A stretch of DNA of 64,000 bases from Rotaria socialis (lineage: Eukaryota > Rotifera > Eurotatoria > Philodinida > Philodinidae): NCBI GenBank assembly GCA_905331475.1, contig CAJNYU010001570.1, positions 1 to 64,000 on the forward strand. Reading direction: 5' to 3'. The notes beneath the pieces are model-generated. The model was not told where the DNA came from. It ran no database searches and saw only the letters and a program-made list of their open reading frames with translations. The translations under genes and the position numbers were made by a program. Of this stretch, positions 48,054 through 59,330 are shown one piece after another. Each line of letters opens with the position of its first letter. The stretch's first letter is position 1.

Positions 48054-51000
48054 TCATTTGTTTTTCTTTCCTCTTCCGCGACCGAGCTGAACCGCAGCTG
48101 CTGGTAATGAAGGAAATTGGGTGTTGAACTCCGTATGATTAGAATTATGTTCGTCAATATCAGATTCAAACATGATTTGTTGGCAAACACGACATAAATG
48201 AATATTTTTTTCATTAGAATCTTTCTTGGTCCAATTTGTTTTACTTTGTGTTGCTACTAAAACTGTTGAATCATTATCTTTCTTCCAATTTGAATAAAGT
48301 TCATTTTGCCGTTCAATATTTGGCATAATAACAATCAATTCAAGTAAATAATCATCAAGTTTATCTTTAAATAATTGTGTCGTATATGTGATAAAGTCGT
48401 TCGAAGTTATTTTATTTTGAGAAAATGCTTCACAAAATTGATCATATTGAATAAATAAATTCATATCACCGTCGAACAAATTAAAAAGCTTAGCACGAAA
48501 TTCATCCTTTTGTTTTGAATAAGAGGATGCGAAGATGTATGAAGGTGCAACTGGTTGAGAAGATGGAAGTGTACTAAAGCCAGGTGGTGGAGTAACAGCA
48601 AGTTGCATAGTAAAGCCAGGTGGTGGTGGAGGAAGGGTAATTGGTTTAGGTAAACTAGGCGAAGATTGAATAGACTAAAATAAATAATTAAATAAGCATA
48701 AATTAATATTTTAATTAAATTTAGATAAATATACAGATGATAAAGCTGGTACTACTTGAGGAGTAGGTTCATCTTTTACTAGCGGCTTTGGTGGTGCCTA
48801 TAAAACAATGAAAATCAGGTTAATTAACGGTAGAGTTGAATATATATATATATGAATATACTTGATCAAGTACAGGTTTTGTTGAAGTTTTGTCTTCAGT
48901 CGATGTTGTCTACAATAGAAATATACTTAGATTTAGAAGATAAATCAAACGATAGTTTATACTTCTTGCTTTACTGAATCATTTTTTTTTGTTGCCGAGG
49001 GTGTCTAAATGAAAAAAAAAATCTTCATGAGTCATATTGTTAAATATAACAAAACAATTGATAAAACTATTAGCATCACATTTATCTTATTATATTTTAT
49101 TGACGAAGTCGACTCTCATAAGGTCTTGATCATTTAAAATGCCTACTTTCTTATTGGATTGATCTATTGGTTTATTTTCATCTTTTTTCTGCTGTTTCTT
49201 TGATGTTGGTAAGGTTGCTGGAGGCTTCTTGTCATTCAATTGAGTTGTTACAGTTGTTTGGCTTTCTTCAGTTATTAAACGTTGACCCAGTTGACTTAAG
49301 CCAATAGTTGGAAAATCATCAGTCGAAGATAAAGGTGGTGGTGTTGCCATTGAATGTAACTCTTCCATAAACTTTTTCTTACTCATAGCAGCATTTTTCT
49401 TTTTCTGTTGTTTTGTAGAGGATGGTGTCGATGAATCCGTTCCGTTAGGTATCCAAACATTAGACGATACAGCTAGAGAAATAATTGATATTCATCTATA
49501 ATAAACTAAATTTATCCTACTATTATTTTGTGGCGTAATTGATGTTGATGATAATGCTGGAAAGTCATGAGCATTTGGAAGAGATTGTTTTTTATTTTTA
49601 TTTTTATCTTTTTTTTCATTATTCGGAGTATTGGATAGATCAGATGATGATATTACAGTTATATTTGATGATGCCATTGCTGTTGTACTAGTTGTTAAAG
49701 AAGCCATTGGTCGCCGGATATATTCATCGTCATCATCATCATTCATTAAACGGTGTATATTCAAACGCATTTGTGGTTGATTTGTTTTTGCATTTGCTAG
49801 AATAAGAAAATTAGCATTGATATTGGTTAAACAAAAAACTTATATTCTTCTATTTACCATTAGAATTTTTTGCTGATTTTTTAGCAGTTGACCAAGCTGA
49901 AAACATCGATAGGGGTGCAGGTATCTTGGAATTAATAGCTCCTTGTAATGCTGGAAAATCTTCTTTTACATTTGCTGAAACTACTCCATCGTTTGTTGCT
50001 TTTCCTGGTTGTGACCCCTTTTTTGCTGCTAAATTCATAGTTGTAGATGATGATAATGATGATGTAGCTGCTGCTGCTGCTTGTTGTTCTCGCCAAATTC
50101 CCCGAGGCTGACTAACATTAGTGTTTGATGCATTACTAGTTGTCTTGGCAAGTGCAGGAAAATCATCAGATGAATTTATCCGTCTAAATGAATCGGTCAC
50201 CCAAGCACAACGTTGTTGTGGAGTCAATGAACGTTCACCTAAGGTTGGAAATTCATCAATCGAAGGTACTGCAACAGCAACAGCTGGTTCTTGTTGAGTA
50301 GCATCACTAAAATATAATAATATATTTTATAATATAACATTGATTTGCATATTATTGGCAATTCGATAATTAAAGTATCAATTCAATTATTCAGAAACAT
50401 ATTTAATTAAATCTAATCAATTAAAATGGAAAATTTACCGCTCATTTTTAGACGAATTATTATTTCCTTGTGTTTTAAATTCTCCACTTTTGAATGTTCC
50501 TAATAAATACCAAGTAAAATAAAGAGTTTTATAACCTTTGACATATTATATGATAATAAAACAAATTAAAATTACCTCTATGATCTGGATCTTGTTGTTG
50601 TTTTCGATCGCGTACACTTACAGATTGAAATTCTACTGGAATCGTACCCAATTGTCTTGCCTCAGCTCGGTTTTTACTATGTTGCGCTGCTTGATGTGCA
50701 CGAAAGTCAATTTCAGAAGAGAATACATTTATAAATTGTACATCTTTACATTGTCCTATTTCACATAGATAATGATTTGACCGATAATGATCACGAAGTA
50801 AATCGAAATCACTAAGTAGAAAATGAAAATTCAAAATCATTTCTTTTGTCATTAATTAAAAACTAACCTATAATAAACACTATCATCAGTACATAGATGA
50901 CAATAATAATGTTCTTTTCTCATATGTTGATATAATTGATCAATATCAAGGAAATGATCATCACAAAATCCACATAATGGATGACCTTTAAATGATGTAT

Positions 51001-51589
51001 CATCACGATCACCACACCTTGTATGTTGAACAAGATCATGACGTGTATAACATTTTCTTTCATGTGGAAATAAATTTAAATGTTCTACACATAAATCACA
51101 ATAAAAATAGCGATGTGTACGTCGTACATGTTCGCGAAGTATTTCAAATGTTTCATATTCCGAATAGCAAAATGGGCAAAAATTTCTTAGCAACTTTTCT
51201 GTTTCACGACGAATCCATTCTGCTTTTATTGGATAATAAATTCCACAATCACCTGTTTCATCAATAGGTATAAAACGAGATTGATCTACTGTGGGTTGAA
51301 TTGTAGAAAGATCCGAAACAAAATATACCTTTAGTAAAAGAAAAACAGATTTCAATTACTATGAAACAATAATCGATAAATTTGATAAAAAAAAGCTAAA
51401 ATCTCAAGGAATTTATACACATACTCGAGGAACTTCTTGTCGACAAATGGCGCAATACGTTTGTTCGCAAAGAACACGCATTTTTGTTGAACATAAATGG
51501 CAGACAGGATGAGAACATTCACCAACTGCAAATATTTTAACTTTTTCATGGCGACATAGTGGACATACAGATGCGTCGTTGCTTTCCAT
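48054..51589 (-). CDS. ZNF598: E3 ubiquitin ligase ZNF598 (Hel2) homologue
   Basis: Cytosolic ligase that in other eukaryotes recognises collided ribosomes and ubiquitinates small-subunit proteins. About 926 residues; human ZNF598 is 904. Exons: 51589-51425, 51328-50868, 50811-50576, 50499-50439, 50306-49858, 49796-49521, 49472-49114 (or -49147), 49004-48963, 48909-48862, 48797-48735, 48674-48054. An N-terminal C3HC4 RING (about 9-50; CPLC..CSHPVCHLC..CAIC) is followed by several C2H2-like fingers in exons 2-3 (CPFCYSEYETFEILREH, CDLC, CGFCDDHFLDIDQLYQH, CHLC). The low-complexity middle carries repeated acidic-Phe-Pro-Ala/Thr-Leu motifs. A Pro-rich PPPPPGF segment and a conserved C-terminal helical domain (exon 11, FNLFDGDMNLFIQYDQF) complete the architecture. 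The exon 7 donor is ambiguous; both candidates keep frame. The start is the first ATG, directly before the RING. Confidence 0.94.
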
Positions 51590-53004
51590 GATAATTGAAT
51601 TGGTTGATAGTAATGATGACGTTTAGTGATAGAACCGATTTTATGGTATTGTTATTGAGTAAGAGTAATGCAATTCTTTTTAACGTAATAATAATGACTA
51701 AATAAAAATTATATTTAATAAAAATTAGAATATTTTACAAATTGAGTCAATGAAAAGTATTATTAAAGGAAGAAATGAATTTAGTATTGGGCAATATGCA
51801 GAAATTAGTTGAATATTGTATACCAGCCAAGATTGGTTTAATAAAAACGACTATCTATGGCGATCGAAAGATGGCTCTATAAGTTCATGTTATTGTAAGA
51901 TAAGAAAATCGATAACAAATATTGTCGGGAGATACGTTATTATAACATATACATCATTTTTTTACACCATTAAAGTCATCAATGTATGCGCCGACAACTT
52001 TATATCAAAATGAAATTCCAGTGATAACATCCAGTTTCGCTACGATACGCCATAAAAATGTTATATCAATCACAGCAGCATAATCGAAATAAACTATCTT
52101 TACTCAGGTCAAACAATCAGACAGTAAGATCCTCTACGATCGTACCTCTGATCTTATATGATCTTACAAGATCTGTGTTTGATTTTTTGGCCTGGGTATA
52201 GTACCATCGATGATTTTAATAGAAATTAAAATATTCATCACTTCAACTGACATGTGATAAATTACGTCATTATTACTAATTAGTATATCAGATTAGACAG
52301 ATTTTATTTAGAATTGAATTAACCATGTTAACAACAAGGATTGTATCAATACAACCTGCAGAACCCTTCAAGGTGCACTCAACAAACGCCATATTGCATC
52401 TGTAGAAAATATAAGAGTCTTGAAGACATGTCAATAGAAAGAAAAAGTGTCCTATTCCAGAATCATTTGTGTTGTCAAACTTTTAATCCATATTTTGTTA
52501 TTTGTATGAGAATTATCATCATATTTTAAATAATACTCAATATCTCAGTGATCCAGTGTGTTGAAACTGTTATACTATTGTAGCAATTAGAGCAAGTTAG
52601 CGCGACAATAAAAGTATGGCATAGGTTTTATATTAGACGACTAAAATTATCAAGTATACACAGAGAAGAGAAATCCTTTAATTCAATCTATTATTAGCAC
52701 GTATATTCAAATTCAAAACATTCATTTCTTGAAGAAGCTGATGATTCTTTTTGAGCAAACTTTTACTTTTTGTTTATTTATATTATTAAGAGTGCAATTC
52801 GCCTTTTTAAAATAAGCTTGATAGGAACTACAGGAAGTAACTAAATTTATTAATATGCATTTCAATTTAATAGAAGTATGAATATTTTTGAAACCATTTT
52901 TGATACTGAATAGATGGAAAGTCGGCGATTTTCACCGTTTGAGAGAAGAAATAAAACTACATCGCACGTTGTATAGCAGATTTCTCCAATACATTTTCGC
53001 AGGG

Positions 53005-53500
53005 CTACCCATACTCAGGTCGAATATTCCGGCCACCGGATCCCGTAGGATACTCCTGGGAATATGCGGGAAAGTCGCCATATTCTGCAGTAAAACACGG
53101 GAAATCGCTGGAACATGGAAGCAGTATTCCGGTCAAAAATACGGCCGGACTTTTCCGGTGAATTCCTGCCAAGTTCCGGTGCTGTCCGGCAGGAATTGAT
53201 CGGAAATCACCGGAAAAAATGCGACAATCTTCCAACCGGAACACTGCTTCCACAAAATCAACGGACCTACCCGGAACCGGCCGTTTTCGGGCCGGACTGT
53301 TCGCCGTGGGTATCCAAGAAAACGGTGCGTAAACTGCCGTAAAAATGGTAGAAAACATTGAAAAACGGCGCCGTTTTCCGTCAGCTCCGAAAGCGACGAG
53401 CATAATGTTAGAAACGGTAGCCGTTTTCTAGCGAAAAAAATGGTCCGTAAAACGAGTGGACGGATTATGGCGAAATAAGGGAAAAATGAATGCATTATTA
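53005..53500. repeat. GC-rich island dominated by TTCCGG/CCGGAA palindromes
   Basis: An abrupt GC-rich block in AT-rich DNA. CCGGAA or its complement occurs more than ten times. A foldback pair is clear: GGAAGCAGTATTCCGG at about 53116 against CCGGAACACTGCTTCC at about 53236, with the nested pair GAATTCCTGCC and GGCAGGAATT. Beyond 53340 the motif changes to AAACGG and CCGTTTT words. Frames of 75-132 codons on both strands are by-products. It is probably a non-autonomous mobile element or satellite remnant. Confidence 0.6.
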
Positions 53501-54524
53501 TAGCGTTTTATAGCCGTTTCAGATCCTTTTAAGATGCTCGCTCAGACAGTCGAAATGATTGTCTTGAATAATGTAAAGTAAAAGAACCAAAGTCTAAGAA
53601 TTTCTCTCTTACGTTTCAATAAGAAATCAATTAGTTTCAAAATGTTCACTAACATACCCTCGTGAGACCAACTGTATGTGTATTTTCACTATTATTATAT
53701 TGAATACGTGGTACTAATCGAAAGATATATTGTTGTTATTGTGATTTATCAGTACCAAGAATCCCCATAAAATAAAATATTAATTTTAGACGGAGAAAGT
53801 TTTCGTTCAATCTTAATAAAATATTCTATGTGTTCCACCGAATAATTGTGCTGGAATCGTTTAATGGCTACATGTCGTACCCAGGTAATAAAAACATGAA
53901 AAAAAACGTGATTAAAATGATGAAACAGGCATTACTTTTTATTTATTTCAATGTCATGCATGAAAATAAATATTTTCATCAAAATAATTTAATGACTTTG
54001 ATAAAAAACCAAATTGTTGTAATTTTCTCGATTAAAATGTTCATTTTCATGCATGCAATTTGAAATGCATTTTAAAAAAATGTTCATCTCATCGTCTAGG
54101 ATGAAAATTTTTTCATTTTTCTGACCTAAAATGAACGAAAGTCATAGCCTTTTTTTATTCTCTGTGTAGAATATTCTGGCAGCTGTAAGGGTAAAAAATG
54201 GATTATCTTAATTCTTTCAAAAGCATACCAATTACATTTGATAATATTGATAAAAGCATGTTGGAATGTTGAAAAAAATAATGAAATTAAGCTAGATACT
54301 CTTTTTACTACACTCATGATCTGAATTAAATGAGAAGAAAAAAGAATATGATGAAAGGGTATACTAAAAATAAAAATTTTTACTTTGCTTTTTTATCATC
54401 ATTGGTTTACTTGCATTGCCTTGGAGTCGCACCATCAGATGTAAATGTTTTTTGATGAGAAAAATGAATACCATCAATGAATTCATCATACAGAGATCGA
54501 GTCACCCAGGTGAATGGATCGGAT

Positions 54525-54835
54525 CTTATAAAGCTCGGCGAGCCGACAAAGTCCCATGGGATTCCGGGTTGAAGAACTACTAACGGATCCCTAGTGTAGG
54601 AATCCGGTAAACATCCGACCAAATCCAACAACCGAATTCGATAGGAATTTCAGGAGTCGGATTCCAACGAGGTCCTAAAGAAACCTATCGGGTTTTGACT
54701 GGTTCCTGCAAGAATCGATCGGATTCCAACACTATGGATCCGTGAGTGGGTCCGCAACCCGGGATTTGCTTAGAATCCTGCAGGAACCGATCGAATCCAC
54801 CTATTGGATTGTTCGTCCTGGGCATAGTTGTTTTA
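54525..54835. repeat. GC-rich island of GGATTCC/GATCGG repeats
   Basis: Words such as GGATTCC, GGATCC, AACCGATCG and CCTGCAGG recur in both orientations over about 300 bp. The style matches the island 1.5 kb upstream, which also has a CGGATCCC..TAGGA stretch. Frames of 65-74 codons here have no homology signature. It looks like a degenerate member of the same kind of palindrome-rich repeat. Confidence 0.5.
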
Positions 54836-55644
54836 GGATTAATCACTATATAGTGATACTGTGCAAAAATGTATCCGTTCATCGCACACTAAGTTCGAAA
54901 GCAATGACCGTCAATTAGATATTACAGAAAAATGGGAATTGGGAAGTTAAACACGAAAAAGAATGAACGTTTTGAAAAACGGCTATTACATCTAATTTTA
55001 AATTGTCACGAAGACATTGAAACTCAGCCGTACTAAATCGCTAATAATATTACATTATAATTGCTGATTTATTTATTTTTGTCATAGAACGTAAAGAAAT
55101 GTATTAGTCAGTCAATATACTACTGTATCTTTAAGTTTCGTTTCTCTCATGCTTAACTTTCCTGTGCTTATTATTTTATCTGTCGTCATTATTCCATTGG
55201 TTAACTTTCCGTGATCATCCTTCCCGATACGCAACTTCCGCTATTCCATATTTTTGAGACCCTAAGAAAAATAATATTCGTAAATTTGCACGGCATTGAA
55301 TGTCACCAAAAACAAGTTTATTTTTGGCTTCTTTTAAAGAATAAGCAAGAAATGGGAGACAAAGAAAATGAAAGAGAAAATTGTTCTTTGCAAAACCACC
55401 ACATAAACTGTGCGAAAAAAATGCTATTTAAAATAATAATATAATATAAACAAAAGAATATACTGATTGTTAAACGAATGAATTCGTAAGTGTTCATGCT
55501 AATAGATATATACACAGGATACGATTGCCAAATAAATCCGCCAAAAACTTTGTTACAATGAGAAAAAACCAAACAAAATGCTTATAGATATACAATAGAT
55601 AAAGAGAAAAAAAGGTTTATGTACATATTCAAATAGATAGAAAT

Positions 55645-58600
55645 TCAAGAAACTGTGCAACATGAGGATGTACATGCTGAACATGATGTACAGCAACAAA
55701 ATGGGCATGATGTTGTATGTTGATTATTCTGTGTTGGAGTGCGTGGAGCAAAATACGCATGAACTTTTAAATCAGGAAAATATGTCTAGCAAGTAAATTA
55801 GATGATATTATAAATGATTAAAGTAAAATCGAAATAATTCATATATTTACTTGTATTTTTTTAATACCATTTTTTGTTACTTGTTGACAATCAAAGATAT
55901 CTAAACGTTTAAGATTTTGACAAGCAAGTAGATGATCAATAGATGTGTCGGTTATAGTTGGACAATTATCTAGTTCAAGAATAAGAAGTTTTTCTTGAGC
56001 AGAAGTGCTTGAACCAATATAACGAACGCCTTCATCCGTGATTTGTTCACATCGTGAAAGAGTCTTCAATGAGAATAAATATAAAATATTATTTTTTTCA
56101 GAAAAGGAAACAATATTTGAAATTGATTTTACCAAAATTTTAATCTCAGGGCAATTATTAGCCAAATGTCGTAAAGTTTCATCTGTAACCTAAACATTAG
56201 TTAACATCATATTAAATCATAATTGTCACAAAATAAGTAAACACTAATTATCTATTAAGGTAAATATAATTTAAATGGAACACAAACGTTATTAGATGCG
56301 TCTCATTCGTTTTATTTTCATCCATATCGTATTGGATTTAGGAACTACCCGTATACGGCATTATAACAACAAAAACATACTATTTGACTCTCATAAATAA
56401 TAGAGTTCCGCCAATTTTCTATTGCTTAAATAGTAGCCAAGATCAATTTAGTCGAAAACTACATTGAAAATGCTTGGAAACAAAGAAATAATCGTAATGA
56501 ACTGCCAAGTGTTCATGCCCTTCAAACTATTCCGGAAATAAATCGAATACACATCTTGAGAATGAAGATTTAATGACACCTAGTCTTCTAAAAAACATGT
56601 TAAGTTTGCTAGCTTTTGAATTAAAACAAAGCGTCCAAAAAACTCTCTTATCTTCCAATTGAATATGATATGCTGAGTAGGAAAATCTCATTACGATTAT
56701 CGAAGTACGATTTAATTGAATCCGAATTCAAAAGGTTTAGATCAGATTCGTCAATTGGAGATAGAAACGAATGGTTGTTTAGTATTTCTAAATGCTGAGC
56801 AATAGATAGACATGCGATTTTCTCTCACTTGATATTAACTCTAATGAATGTGCAGCTGCGTTTAATTGACATACAACATCATTTCTCGATGATTCTTTAG
56901 AAGGTGACAGAGTGCTGTCAATATAATATGAACTTTTGAAACTGTTTGAACCATAAAAAAAAGTCTTCGATTATTACACAACGCAAAAGTATTGTTTTTG
57001 GTAGCTCGTCTTAGTAGTTTCTCGGGCAAAAAAAACATGTTTTTCTCTTGAAGAATTCAACAAAAATTGAAGTGCATAAAATCATTGCATAAGTGTATAA
57101 AAAACATTTTGCTTACAGCTGTACAATCTTCAAGATCAAGTCTTTCTAACGATGGACAACCCTAACAACAAAAAGATATCATAATTTTCTTCTAGCAACT
57201 ATAATACTAAATTTTACTTGGGTCAATGCTGAAAATCCTGCATCCGTAAATTGTGAACATAAAGTTGCATCAAGTCTCCTGAAACAATCCATAAATATCG
57301 ATACAACCGAATTCTCGTTCATCTCAAAAGTATTTTAGATATTACTTTAACTTATGGCAATGTTGTCCAAGGGCTACTAATATATTATCTGTTAAGTTTC
57401 TACAATTGGCAATGATTAATGTATCAAGTAAAGTACAATGTTCAACAATAATTAAAAGACCTTCGTCAGTTAAAGACTAAAATAAGAAAAACAACAATGA
57501 TGAATTTTTACTTTGTAATCAATAATCTTCTTGTTCTTGTATCTACTTACCGAACAACGGTTTATATCAAGAAATAAAAGTTTGGGACAATTTATTGCAA
57601 GTTCTTTAGCTGCTTTATTATTCATCTTAAATAAATCATTTTTCTAGAAAATCTAACCTATTATTTTTTTAACTTTTACATGGGTACATCCTTCAGCTTT
57701 GAATACTGTTAATTTGGGACATGACTCGGCTAGACTCTGAATACCATTCTCTGTTATATTCATACACCATGATATATCACACCATTCCAAATTCGAACAA
57801 TTTGAACTGATTCAAAAGAAAAGATCTTATTTTCCGTTCTATTGAAATTCATTTCTTACCTAAGCATTTTAATGCCTTGATCATCAATAAGATGGCATGA
57901 TGCCATATTAATGTAAACCAAATAGGAACAATGTTTACTCAAATGATGTAGTGTCCTAAAAACATTTGATACAATTAAAATAATAAAATAAATTGTCTTT
58001 CTCATAAGATCCGAATTCAATTTTGCTTTTTATTATTCTATAAAATAAAGTAGTTCTGTAACTCGATAATAAATTTTTAAGAATTTTCGAGGTAAGAAAC
58101 TAATTATTCTTTTCTTCGTTTAAAATATAAGAATAAGAAATTAAGAATCTGTGTCATATCTTGTATTCTGATATTGCGTTTTCCAAAAACAAAAACAAAA
58201 ACAACAAAACTACGTTGGTAAAAAGAATGCTTAAAGAGATTCTTAGCTTGTTAAAGGAACTTGCTTTGATTCTTGTTTATAAAATATCTCTCGAGAAAAA
58301 ATCCATCCTACAGAGCTATATGTTTAACTATAGCGTCTTGATCAAAGTTTTAGTATCTATGTACTAAAAATTTCGTACTTCTCGAATATATATATATATC
58401 TAGGCTGGCATCAATTTTTAAGAAGAAATGAAAATAGATAATTTCGACTTACGTATTAGATAATTTTGTACAATGCTTCATATTGATTCGTTCTAAATTT
58501 GAACAATTATTGGCAAGGTTTCTAAAAGATAAAATCTAACTTATTAAAATGATCAACTAAAGACATTTACCGCATATTACTGTCGGTGATAAATTTACAA

Positions 58601-59330
58601 TTTTCAATAAATAACTGTTTTAAAAATGATCCACATTGTTTGCTTAAATGATCAAGAACATTTCCCTTGAAGAACAAAAAGAGAAAAACAAACAAATTAT
58701 ATGTGTGAAATCAATGATAAACATACATCAACATCACGTTGAAAGTTTTTCAAATTAATACTCTGCCAATTCGAACCATCCGATGCAAGCGTATTCCAAT
58801 ACTACAATATGAAAAATTCTATATTGATATGAATAAAAATATTTATCTTTTACTTTCGATACTTGTGCACACCGACAAAGTGATTTATAATCAAGATAAG
58901 AAAAGATTCTAAAATTTGAAAAACAAAAACAAAAGTAAAAATAAAATCTAAATAATTTTAGCTTTTACCTTAGAATTAGTTCTTTGGGCAATTTTCTATC
59001 TAGTAAACAAATATTATCGTTCATCGATTGTTCGTGTTCCATGTTCATTACTGTTGTATTATGAATCAAACGTGATAGAAATTCTTTTTGGCGAATTTTT
59101 GTATGTACATGCAGTAAAGGACGTCGGAGAGAGTCATCACCATTAATTGATAGAACACCCAATGTTGATGTACTACTATATCCATCGTTTGCTTGATCAT
59201 TCAAACGTTCAGTTGTTGATAATGAAGTGTCACTTGATGAATCTGTATTACCACTAGTAACACCTAAATTATTAATATTTGATAAACGTTGACCGACTGT
59301 TCGTTTGAGAAATGTGTGTAGTGTTGCCAT
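55645..59330 (-). CDS. FBXL20: F-box/LRR protein FBXL20/FBXL2, SCF substrate receptor
   Basis: Substrate-recognition subunit of SCF (SKP1-CUL1-F-box) ubiquitin ligases, probably membrane-tethered. 531 residues against about 436 in human FBXL20; the extra length is an N-terminal Ser/Thr-rich leader. Exons: 59330-58969, 58908-58854, 58801-58727, 58665-58571, 58521-58453, 57955-57860, 57806-57680, 57625-57551, 57476-57352, 57278-57218, 57161-57117, 56189-56133, 56063-55851, 55785-55645. The F-box (about 113-160) reads LPKELILRIFSYLD..LCRCAQVSK.WN, followed by SDGSNWQSINL..FQRDVD. A long run of cysteine-containing LRRs follows (for example LEWCDISWCMNITENGIQSL and LELDNCPTITDTS). The tail keeps KVHAYFAPRTP and is Cys-rich, ending in CTVS, a CaaX-type prenylation motif. 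All exon junctions keep frame. Confidence 0.95.
56190..57116 (-). other. Long intron 11 of FBXL20
   Basis: A 927-bp GT..AG intron between LRR exons 11 and 12, whereas most introns in the gene are near 50-100 bp. I see no coding exon, inverted repeat or known motif in it. Either an old insertion or an undetected small exon could explain the length; the protein alignment across the junction leaves no missing repeat. Confidence 0.5.

Larger units (their letters stand above)
51590..55644. other. Intergenic spacer with two GC-rich palindromic islands
   Basis: Between the ZNF598 start and the FBXL20 stop. Apart from the islands listed at 53005-53500 and 54525-54835, I see no gene. The part next to 51590 should hold the ZNF598 promoter. 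A cluster of GATC-containing words with local symmetry occurs at about 52128-52175. Confidence 0.5.

Noticed and set aside
53005..53495. Frames of 75-132 codons in the GC-rich island
   Set aside because: Arg/Gly/Pro-rich products on both strands come from CCGGAA-type palindromes; no conserved motif.
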